Positions 42,381 through 49,466 of a stretch of DNA of 64,000 bases are shown here, piece by piece; position 1 is the first letter of the stretch; every line of letters begins with the position of its first letter. A program made the position numbers and the translations under genes. A model generated the notes under the pieces. That model ran no database searches, was not told the DNA's origin, and was given only the letters and a program-made list of their open reading frames with translations. The stretch is from assembly GCA_023382265.1 (NCBI GenBank), contig JAMCPX010000031.1:1-64000 (forward strand). Reading direction: 5' to 3'. The DNA comes from Deltaproteobacteria bacterium. Its GTDB lineage: Bacteria > JAMCPX01.

Positions 42381-43424
42381 CTAATGATCCCTTATCACAC
42401 TTAGAGGATTTTTTAAAACATCCCTGCCAAGTATTGCTTCGTACGACTTTACCTGATTTAAAAGTACGTTCAATACCGCCGCATGCCTGCCGGCATACTC
42501 CTCATCCATAAAGAGCATCAATGACTGAGGAATAAGCATCGCCATTGCCCGCGTTTTATCGATCCGCTTTATGATCGTTCCATCTTCACCCCCGCGCTCA
42601 AGAAACATGATCGTATCCGGTACGATCTCTTCCACGGTGTTAAAATAAGAATACGGTATATTGGATTTTTTAAACGGCGGGTCCGGCATGACCGCACCTT
42701 TTAAAAACCGGCCGTACAGCTTAATAGTATCCCCGGTAACATTTATGGGTTTTTTAAACCCCAGTGCTGAAGCCTTTTTATCTTCGTACCGTAAAAATAC
42801 CGCGTCATCGGAGCATAATTGAAAACCATTAAAAACAAGGCCGAGAGCCAGGGTTGTCTTACCCGACATACCCATGCCGCACAGCAGCATAGAGCGTCCG
42901 GCACCCCGTACACCCGCCGCATGGAGATAATACAATCCATTACATCTCAATAATTCTATGAGTCCGATCGTTAAAAATACGGACGAGAACCAGGAACCCC
43001 TTTTGAGCATTGCCCCGCCGACGTAGCCTGTAAAGATATTGTTCCTTTTATCAACAATCCCTATCGTAGTTCCATCACTTAATAAAAGCCCCTCATCAAT
43101 CTCATAACCTTTCAGGTGCCCGTAAGAGAACAGGTGCGGCTTATCCGGATCGATTTTTATATCATGTTTTTTATCTGTAAAAAATCTCAGTCTGATAAGC
43201 GTGCTCTGCACCTTATCATGCCCGGCGGCTACAGGATATGCATCAAAAAAGGTCCTTACCGCCCCGAATAATCGTTCGTTATCCGCTTCTGCAAGGACGG
43301 ATATGCCCGATATTATGTTGAATAAAAACCTCATACTCATTGTATCCGTTATTGGTTTTAACACAAAGAATGCAATAAGAACTGCAGGAGCGGTCCGGTG
43401 AATCGCCCTGTTTTCAGGCGGCAC
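42381..43424 (-). CDS. HPr-kinase-like (HprK C-terminal-fold) protein
   Basis: P-loop kinase-like protein with Walker A CGMGMSGKTTLALGL and the HprK signature downstream (LCSDDAVFLRYED). Homologues next to radical SAM genes are thought to phosphorylate or otherwise act on small peptides rather than HPr, and no HPr gene is present. The longest frame starts at a GTG (43424), but its first 28 codons read through a palindromic repeat (43384-43422). The ATG at 43340 (MSMRFLFNIISG) is therefore the likelier start, giving 319 aa. It is 11 bp upstream of the radical SAM gene, with which it forms an operon. Confidence 0.75.
   Translation of the reverse strand: MPPENRAIHRTAPAVLIAFFVLKPITDTMSMRFLFNIISGISVLAEADNERLFGAVRTFFDAYPVAAGHDKVQSTLIRLRFFTDKKHDIKIDPDKPHLFSYGHLKGYEIDEGLLLSDGTTIGIVDKRNNIFTGYVGGAMLKRGSWFSSVFLTIGLIELLRCNGLYYLHAAGVRGAGRSMLLCGMGMSGKTTLALGLVFNGFQLCSDDAVFLRYEDKKASALGFKKPINVTGDTIKLYGRFLKGAVMPDPPFKKSNIPYSYFNTVEEIVPDTIMFLERGGEDGTIIKRIDKTRAMAMLIPQSLMLFMDEEYAGRHAAVLNVLLNQVKSYEAILGRDVLKNPLSVIRDH
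43384..43422. repeat. Palindromic dispersed repeat overlapping the 5' end of the HprK-like frame
   Basis: GCAGGAGCGGTCCGGTGAAT, then CGCCCTGTTTTCAGGCGGC. It is clearly related to the element at 37181-37219 and contains a terminal hairpin (CGCCCTG/CAGGCG). The 43425-43692 gap otherwise holds only the promoter of the next gene and a doubtful 38-codon minus-strand ORF (43541-43657). Confidence 0.6.
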
Positions 43425-43650
43425 ATCCGGCCGTACCTACGAAGGTACAAAAAGGTTTTTCATCACGAGGCGGTCTAACCTCCGGAATCTGCGCCTTTTT
43501 TTAAAAATATAACTTACGTCCATCTTTTTGTAAACAACCATCAAAGGCGGCAGGCTTTAAAAAGACGAGCACGCGATGTTATTACCGGACCCGGGGAAAT
43601 ATCGTATAACAGTTCAACCTTGATTCTCAGATGCACAATTTTTATCGGGC

Positions 43651-43679
43651 TTGCCATGCTGTCCGCATTAGAGTATCAT
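43651..43679 (+). promoter_or_regulatory. Promoter of the GlcF/GlpC-like gene
   Basis: TTGCCA (43651-43656), 17-bp spacer, TATCAT (43674-43679), then 13 nt to the ATG with no Shine-Dalgarno. The leader would be only about 6 nt. Confidence 0.45.
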
Positions 43680-43692
43680 TATTAGTTGAATT

Positions 43693-44892
43693 ATGAACTT
43701 TAATATCCATGATGAGTATAACAAATGCGTAAAGTGCGGTAAATGCAGGTCGGTTTGCCCGGTTTTCAAAGAACTGAACGATGAGGGGGCTTCTGCAAGG
43801 GGAAAGGTAACGATTATTCAGGCACTGCTTGAACAAAACATTGAGCCGTCTGCGAGATCAAAGCTTTTTATATCCCAGTGCCTCTTGTGTGAAGCATGCG
43901 TTTCCGTTTGTCCGAACGACGTTAGAACCGATTTGCTTATCTTATCTGCAAGGGAAATGCTTGTCGGGAAACTGGGGTTTGATTATACCGAACTAAGCAT
44001 TACTAAATTTGGTTTCTCAAAAACGGGTTTAAGCTTCAAGCTGATCCATATTGCAGAAAAATTTGCTGGCAAAGAAATAAGCACGCGATCGGGCATATTC
44101 TACCGCATTCCTTCGAACCGCCTGATCCCCGGGATCAAACAAAAGGCATTCTCCAGTTCAGAACAAAACATCTATAAACACAGAACAAAAACGGGGTTCT
44201 TTACCGGATGCCTTATAGATTATGTTTATCATGATATCGCAGCGGATTCCATAAAGCTTATGCGTGCCTCGGACATCACGCCGTTTATCCCGGATGAACA
44301 GGCCTGCTGCGGCTTACCAGCTTTCAGTTTAGGAGACAGGGCGGCTGCAAAAAAGCAGGCTGAGGCTGTTATGGACATGTTCAAGGATACAGAGCTCATA
44401 GTAACCGCGTGTGCATCGTGCGGATCAATGTTAAAAAACTATTATCCGGTACTCTTTAATAATGAAAAGAATGCGGTTGAGTTCTCGAAGAGGGTGAAAG
44501 ATATAACAGAGGTCATAGACGAGGCAAAGATAAATAAGGGTTCGGATACGGCGGCCGTAACATACCATGATCCGTGCCATCTTAAACGGGGCATGGGCAT
44601 TCATAAACAGCCAAGAAACCTGATCAAAAAAGCGGGGATGGAGATCGTGGAGATGAAAGATGCGGACAGGTGCTGCGGTCTCGGAGGTGCATTCGGCATA
44701 AAACATCACGGCCTGTCTCTCAATATATCGGAAAAAAAGATAAACAGTATAAGGGAGACTAATGTGGATATTGTTGCAACAGGCTGTCCGGGCTGCATGA
44801 TAAACATATCAACCACAGCTGCCGGGTACGGGGCAGACATAAAGGTTCTGCACACGGTCAACCTGCTTGCCGGGGCTCTAACCAATAAATGA
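43693..44892 (+). CDS. Iron-sulfur CCG-domain oxidoreductase subunit (GlcF/GlpC type)
   Basis: A 399-aa electron-transfer subunit. The N-terminus carries two 4Fe-4S ferredoxin motifs: CVKCGKCRSVCP (residues 12-23) and CLLCEACVSVCP (about 63-74). Two cysteine-rich CCG domains follow: GFFTGCLIDYVYHD/ACCGLPAF/TACASCGSML, then YHDPCHLKRGMGI/DRCCGLGGAFG/ATGCPGCMIN. This is the architecture of GlcF (glycolate oxidase) and GlpC (anaerobic glycerol-3-phosphate dehydrogenase); E. coli GlpC is of almost the same length. Because glpA and glpK are in the same window, a GlpC role is attractive, but the gene is unlinked to them and alone, so the partner is uncertain. Confidence 0.8.
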   Translation: MNFNIHDEYNKCVKCGKCRSVCPVFKELNDEGASARGKVTIIQALLEQNIEPSARSKLFISQCLLCEACVSVCPNDVRTDLLILSAREMLVGKLGFDYTELSITKFGFSKTGLSFKLIHIAEKFAGKEISTRSGIFYRIPSNRLIPGIKQKAFSSSEQNIYKHRTKTGFFTGCLIDYVYHDIAADSIKLMRASDITPFIPDEQACCGLPAFSLGDRAAAKKQAEAVMDMFKDTELIVTACASCGSMLKNYYPVLFNNEKNAVEFSKRVKDITEVIDEAKINKGSDTAAVTYHDPCHLKRGMGIHKQPRNLIKKAGMEIVEMKDADRCCGLGGAFGIKHHGLSLNISEKKINSIRETNVDIVATGCPGCMINISTTAAGYGADIKVLHTVNLLAGALTNK

Positions 44893-45023
44893 TTCGGTAT
44901 AGAAAGTCATTTAAATCACATTGATTATATTCATGAGCAGGTTTTCGGTTCAAATAAGGGTAAATAATAGTAGGGCTTTTTTTAATAACTTTTCAATTTT
45001 AATCAACACCCAGAAATAAAATC

Positions 45024-45052
45024 TTGACAAAAATGTCAAAAATATATATTTC
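45024..45052 (+). promoter_or_regulatory. Operator-promoter 1 of the mannosidase island
   Basis: A 16-bp palindrome TTGACAAAAATGTCAA (45024-45039) whose left half is also the -35 box; a -10 box follows (TATATT or TATTTC, within 45045-45052). Downstream is a second inverted repeat, CTCTCTCAATAAGAG, whose right arm runs into a ribosome-binding site. The same palindrome and the same downstream layout recur on the minus strand at 49355. Occupation by a repressor would block the -35 box. Confidence 0.65.
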
Positions 45053-45071
45053 TCTCTCAATAAGAGGGGAT

Positions 45072-45146
45072 GTGATAACGCATTATGATGCAGTTATAAT
45101 AGGTTCTATGTTTGGTGGAGCTATACCTGCACTTTGTATTGTGTAG
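45072..45146 (+). pseudogene. Remnant of an FAD-dependent (GMC/cholesterol-oxidase-like) oxidoreductase
   Basis: Twenty-five codons from a GTG preceded by GAGGGG. The reading HYDAVIIGSMFGGAIPAL resembles the FAD-binding N-terminus of GMC or cholesterol-oxidase-like enzymes (usual GSGFGG, here GSMFGG) and then stops at TAG. The rest of the gene is missing. It lies between operator-promoter 1 and the mannosidase gene, as if the promoter had once served this gene. Apart from this and the operator, the 44893-45223 gap shows nothing. Confidence 0.4.
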
Positions 45147-45223
45147 GATGTAAAGCAAGGGAGATATATTTTTCAATTGGATAATTCATTTTTACAATCA
45201 AATAAATGTTTTCAGGGGGAATC

Positions 45224-47935
45224 ATGAAGTTAAAATCACTGTTGCTTATATTATTTGCCATTACTGGAAGTATTGCCTGTTCAAAAAATAGTAATAATCA
45301 GAGTAATATCCTAACTGCGAATAGCGAATCACAGATCAGGGACTTGCTTGGTGTACCTTTGAACGCAAAACAAGTAATGATAGTAAGCCAATCATCACAC
45401 TGGGATATAGACTGGCTTGAAACGTTCAATGGATATTATACAACATTTGTAGAACCAATAATTGAACAGGCATTAAACATGCTTGATAATAACAAGGGTT
45501 ATTATTATTCAATTTGCGAGATAGCATATCTAAAAAAGTTCTGGGATGAGCACCCTGAAGATCATGCAAAGATCATAAAATATCTTAAAGATGGGCAATT
45601 AAGAATCGTTGGCGGCGGTATGACAAGTCCTGATATAAACCTTCCAACAGGTGAGGCTTTAATGATGGATTGGTTTTATGGGAATCAATGGGTATACAAC
45701 ATTGCCGGAGTAAAACCTATTACAGCCTGGCAGCCTGATAGCTTTGGTCATGCACAGAGCCTGCCTGATATACTTGGTTCACTTGGTTATAAATATGTTG
45801 GGTTTTCAAGGGTACCCGGAGTTGAGTCCATGTCACAGTGGCTTGGATATGTTCCACCAGATCCAAATAGTTTTGCAGCAAAACTAATATCTAACGGCTC
45901 TTTAGATTTTGTCTGGAAAGGCATTGGCGGGGCAGAGGTGCTTGCACATTTTGTAATTGGCAGCTACGGGTTTGGAGATGCACTTTATGCTGCCACAGAT
46001 ACAACTTCAGTTGGTGTATTCAACAAATTTATAAGCATACTTAAACCTGTTTCACCAACAGGATACATGTTTGTTCCGGTTGGAGCTGATTTTATGCTGC
46101 CTGCTCCAAACTTACCTAAAATAATATCATACTGGGACGCGACCATGTATCAGTCAACAGGCGTATGGATAACCATGGCTACATTTGAAGATTATATGAA
46201 ACTTGTTTCCTTTCACGAAGCTCAATTACCTGTTTATTCTGTAGACCTTAATCCGTATTGGACAGGTTATTATGGCAGTAGGCCAGAGCTAAAAAAGCTT
46301 TCAAGGGAAACGACAAATACTCTATTAGCAGCACAACTATACTCTATTATAGCTGGTAATGCAGGTTACATTTATCCATCTGATAACTTAAACAATGTGT
46401 GGTCATTATTTGTATTATCAAATCATCATGACTGGGTTACAGGGACTGGTACAGATACGGTTTATTATAGTGAACAGCTTCCTGTGATGCAGGAGACATT
46501 AAACGAGGCAGATGCACTTGAGCAAACAATTACATCATACATTGCAAATCACATTAATACATCCTCTATTACAGCTACTGATATCTCTTTAATTATGTTT
46601 AATCCATCGGGTTTTATTAGATCAGATGTTGCTCAGGTATCTGTATCTTTTAATAATCCCGGGACTAAAAGTATCGGGATTGTTGGTCAGGATGGTAGCA
46701 CTGTTCCGTCCCAGATTATTACAGAAACCACATACAATGACGGGAGTATTGATAATGCAATAGTTATGTTATACGTTAATAACATTCCGTCACTTGGATA
46801 TGCGGTTTATTCTGTTATACCTAATGGCACCTCTTCTTCAACAGGTCCTACAATGACAACAGATGCACAAGGTGATGTTGTTCTTTCCAATCAATATGAA
46901 ACACTTGTGCTTGGTAAAAATGCAGGATATGCGATTACATCACTTGTTGATGATTCAAGTGATACGCAGATGATTTCAGGTCCATCAAATGATATTGAGT
47001 ATTATGAAGACACTGGAGATATGTGGTCAATTGGGTCTGAACCTGATGCTTGTGGCGTATTCGTACCCATATACTCACTATCACAAGCGGTATCAACTTA
47101 TACTGTATTAGGAATTGGGCCTGTTTACATAGAAATTCAGGTTCAGACAAATAGTCCATATGGCAATGTAATCCGCACCTACACGATGTATGCATCTTTA
47201 AAGAGAATTGATATGTCAACAACCTTATCCGCACCAACAGGAACAACAATTGCCGCGGTGTTCCGCACCACCATAAACAATGGCATAGATCGGATAGCCA
47301 TACCTTACGGTATTATTCAAAGGTCGTTTGAATCCATGTACACGCCTCAATTCTGGCCAGGGATAGAGTGGGTTGATCTGTTAAATCCTTCTACCAATGC
47401 GGGTATTGCTATGTTTGATATTGGCAATGAGATGTGGTCATTCGATAAAGCCGGCAACATTACAATGGTATTGGTAAGAAATCCTTCAGAAAATGGTAGT
47501 TGTTTCACAAAAGGCGCGTGTGGGACAGATAATGATACGCATACACTTGATTATGCTGTGTTATCACACGCATCAGGCAGCTTTGATGTCCGTGAAGGAT
47601 ATGCATTCAGTTCACCTTTAACAGCAATAGTAACATCAGTACATAACGGTAGTTTACCATTGTCTTATAGCCTTGCATCTTCAAATGATACGAATGCCTT
47701 GATTACAGCGGTTAAAGAATCAAAGAATGGAAATGGCATTATTCTTAGATTATTCAGACTTACCCCAGTTCCATCTCAGACATCAATTACTGTTACAGAC
47801 AGCAATATTAACACATCCGGTGCAACAATAGATGATAGCTTTGAAGACCCAATAGGAAAACCTGTTATAAATGGTTCTACAATAAGCCTTGATATAACAG
47901 GCACTATCTCTACCCTATTTTTACCCTTTGAATAA
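45224..47935 (+). CDS. GH38-like alpha-mannosidase lipoprotein
   Basis: An extracytoplasmic glycosidase of about 903 aa. The signal ends in GSIAC (lipobox); an upstream in-frame ATG at 45206 is less likely because AGGGGG precedes the ATG at 45224. The GH38 catalytic barrel begins with the zinc-binding SSHWDIDW (about residue 56-63) and contains AWQPDSFGHAQSLPDIL near 168-184, whose Asp corresponds to the nucleophile of GH38 retaining mannosidases (usual form DPFGHS). A further His pair, NHHDWVTGTGTD, fits the remaining zinc ligand region. The C-terminal 450 residues form the beta-sandwich domains usual for this family. Expected reaction: release of mannose from alpha-mannosides. The gene is visibly richer in A+T than the flanks. 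Confidence 0.82.
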   Translation: MKLKSLLLILFAITGSIACSKNSNNQSNILTANSESQIRDLLGVPLNAKQVMIVSQSSHWDIDWLETFNGYYTTFVEPIIEQALNMLDNNKGYYYSICEIAYLKKFWDEHPEDHAKIIKYLKDGQLRIVGGGMTSPDINLPTGEALMMDWFYGNQWVYNIAGVKPITAWQPDSFGHAQSLPDILGSLGYKYVGFSRVPGVESMSQWLGYVPPDPNSFAAKLISNGSLDFVWKGIGGAEVLAHFVIGSYGFGDALYAATDTTSVGVFNKFISILKPVSPTGYMFVPVGADFMLPAPNLPKIISYWDATMYQSTGVWITMATFEDYMKLVSFHEAQLPVYSVDLNPYWTGYYGSRPELKKLSRETTNTLLAAQLYSIIAGNAGYIYPSDNLNNVWSLFVLSNHHDWVTGTGTDTVYYSEQLPVMQETLNEADALEQTITSYIANHINTSSITATDISLIMFNPSGFIRSDVAQVSVSFNNPGTKSIGIVGQDGSTVPSQIITETTYNDGSIDNAIVMLYVNNIPSLGYAVYSVIPNGTSSSTGPTMTTDAQGDVVLSNQYETLVLGKNAGYAITSLVDDSSDTQMISGPSNDIEYYEDTGDMWSIGSEPDACGVFVPIYSLSQAVSTYTVLGIGPVYIEIQVQTNSPYGNVIRTYTMYASLKRIDMSTTLSAPTGTTIAAVFRTTINNGIDRIAIPYGIIQRSFESMYTPQFWPGIEWVDLLNPSTNAGIAMFDIGNEMWSFDKAGNITMVLVRNPSENGSCFTKGACGTDNDTHTLDYAVLSHASGSFDVREGYAFSSPLTAIVTSVHNGSLPLSYSLASSNDTNALITAVKESKNGNGIILRLFRLTPVPSQTSITVTDSNINTSGATIDDSFEDPIGKPVINGSTISLDITGTISTLFLPFE

Positions 47936-48014
47936 TGTCTTATATGATTTTCCCTAAGTTTCCCATTTTTGCAGCTTAAAATAAAAAGTATTGATTTAAC
48001 AACAAGTTACCTGT

Positions 48015-48040
48015 AAAAAAGTAGTGTGAAACCACACTAC
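48015..48040 (-). terminator. Intrinsic terminator of the GH99-like gene
   Basis: On the minus strand: an 8-bp stem (GTAGTGTG/CACACTAC) with a 4-nt loop, followed by six T. It lies 110 bp beyond the stop of the GH99-like gene, in the convergent gap 47936-48149, which holds nothing else. Confidence 0.85.
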
Positions 48041-48149
48041 GACTTATATCTCTCCTGGTTTATATTTCCAGATCTTCTTTACTCCAAATCCATAGGCCAA
48101 AACGGGGTTTTCTTTTAAACATATGGCCTCAGTGGCGACCCGTCTGAAT

Positions 48150-49205
48150 TTAATTAAACAATGTTTTAGTGAGATCTATGTATTGTTCCATGTATTGATA
48201 ACTGGGTTCTATCTCAGTACCTTCATGCCATTCATTAAAGGTTGTTATTAGAATCCAGTTAGGTGCTGGCGATGCTTTTAAAGCATCATTCACAAGCGCG
48301 GTATATAAGGCTCCATTGTTCCTGTCTACGACAGAAGTTATAGTTCTACCGATATTTGAATCATTATATCCAGGGATTACTGTAAGTGCAGACAGTAGCC
48401 CATCCTGTTTTGCAAGTTCTGTAAATCCTTTATATGCATTAGCCATATTGGCTCCAGACTGTATATCCAGGAGCGGATTGTATATATGAATACCCTGAAA
48501 GCCCATGTTTTTTAACTGCGGGACACTATAAGAAGTTAAAAAATAAGACATGGCATCACCAATAAAAATAACATCAGGGAATTTGTGAATTACAGAACTC
48601 CAGTTTATCACATCCGGCGTATTAGATGGACAGTTTCCTGTGCACCATAATGCAGGGAAAATCGCCCTGCCGTATACAAATATCACAGGCTTTCCATTAT
48701 ACTTCAGATAGTTTTTCATCCCAAAATAGTTTTCTTTTATATAAGTAATATCGCTGATTACATTACCTATATTTAGTCCCGGTACAATCTCATAATAAAT
48801 AGCTATCTTGGGCGGTGTATTAGTATCTTGAGCTACTTCAAATATCTTTTTTAGGGCATCATCCTCAAAACTGTTTATCCCCCACCATGAAACGATAAAA
48901 CCGTTTATCCCTGCGCGATTTGCAAGCTCAAACTGCCATTCTATTCTTAATTCATCTGTTGAGTCATACACATCGGGATATGGGTAATCCGTTGTGCCGA
49001 TATCTCTAAATCCAAGGGCATTAGTAATATCAGGATCATGCCCTGCCTCGTTCCAGTGTCTCCATTGCCCACTAAAGAAAGGGGTTCCATACCAAGGATA
49101 AAAGAAAGCTAAAACCTCTGGATGCTGCATTACTGGCACATTGCCGCTGCAGCCTTGATATACAAGTATCAGCAAAACTATCAACAGCCACGTCAACCTC
49201 TTCAT
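48150..49205 (-). CDS. GH99-like endo-alpha-mannosidase lipoprotein
   Basis: A 351-aa lipoprotein (lipobox VYQGC) with a GH99/GH71-type barrel. The N-terminal FFYPWYGTPFFSGQWRHW (about residue 34-51), then INGFIVSWWGINSFEDDAL, YNGKPVIFVYGR and the C-terminal TTFNEWHEGTEIEPSYQY (about 321-338) are the conserved positions of bacterial endo-alpha-mannosidase/mannanase relatives, with acidic catalytic residues in NEWHEGTEIEPS. It would cut inside alpha-mannan chains or glucosyl-mannose caps. Driven by operator-promoter 2; its ATG overlaps the end of a 40-codon lipoprotein-like ORF. Confidence 0.8.
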   Translation of the reverse strand: MKRLTWLLIVLLILVYQGCSGNVPVMQHPEVLAFFYPWYGTPFFSGQWRHWNEAGHDPDITNALGFRDIGTTDYPYPDVYDSTDELRIEWQFELANRAGINGFIVSWWGINSFEDDALKKIFEVAQDTNTPPKIAIYYEIVPGLNIGNVISDITYIKENYFGMKNYLKYNGKPVIFVYGRAIFPALWCTGNCPSNTPDVINWSSVIHKFPDVIFIGDAMSYFLTSYSVPQLKNMGFQGIHIYNPLLDIQSGANMANAYKGFTELAKQDGLLSALTVIPGYNDSNIGRTITSVVDRNNGALYTALVNDALKASPAPNWILITTFNEWHEGTEIEPSYQYMEQYIDLTKTLFN

Positions 49206-49324
49206 AAAAAGCCTTTTGGAAAGCTTATCGGTGCTGTTCCTTTACTACTATTTGAACATGATACTATGAAAATTTCAAAACATCCTACAACTAGAAAATT
49301 TATAATGGTTATATTTTTTCCCAT
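49202..49324 (-). CDS. Putative 40-aa small lipoprotein upstream of the GH99-like gene
   Basis: Starts ATG (49324) after AAGAGAAG, and encodes MGKNITIINFLVVGCFEIFI followed by VSCSNSSKGTAP, a lipoprotein-like signal with Cys 23, then stops overlapping the ATG of the GH99-like gene (TATGA). It could be a real mini-lipoprotein, a translational-coupling leader, or the leftover N-terminus of a lost gene. It occupies the same position relative to operator 2 as the FAD remnant does relative to operator 1. Confidence 0.35.
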   Translation of the reverse strand: MGKNITIINFLVVGCFEIFIVSCSNSSKGTAPISFPKGFL

Positions 49325-49341
49325 ATCTTCTCTTACTAAAA

Positions 49342-49370
49342 GAGATATCTTTTTTTGACATTTTTGTCAA
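49342..49370 (-). promoter_or_regulatory. Operator-promoter 2 of the mannosidase island
   Basis: Minus strand: the palindrome TTGACAAAAATGTCAA (49370-49355), identical to operator 1. Its first half is a -35 box, followed by a 17-bp spacer to TATCTC (49347-49342) and a second inverted repeat, CTCTTTTAGTAAGAG, whose right arm overlaps the Shine-Dalgarno. It sits between the divergent GH99-like and GxGYxYP genes and could control both. Confidence 0.65.
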
Positions 49371-49466
49371 GTATTTTATTCTCTGGAGTTTCCTGAGTTA
49401 TTTCAACAAAATAAAAATGACCTGCCTGTTTATAAAAACATCTTTTTGTGATATACTTTTCTCAAG

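Noticed and set aside
43465-43502. Plus-strand hairpin with T-run as terminator
   Set aside because: The stem is only 5 bp with an 18-nt loop and no plus-strand gene lies upstream.
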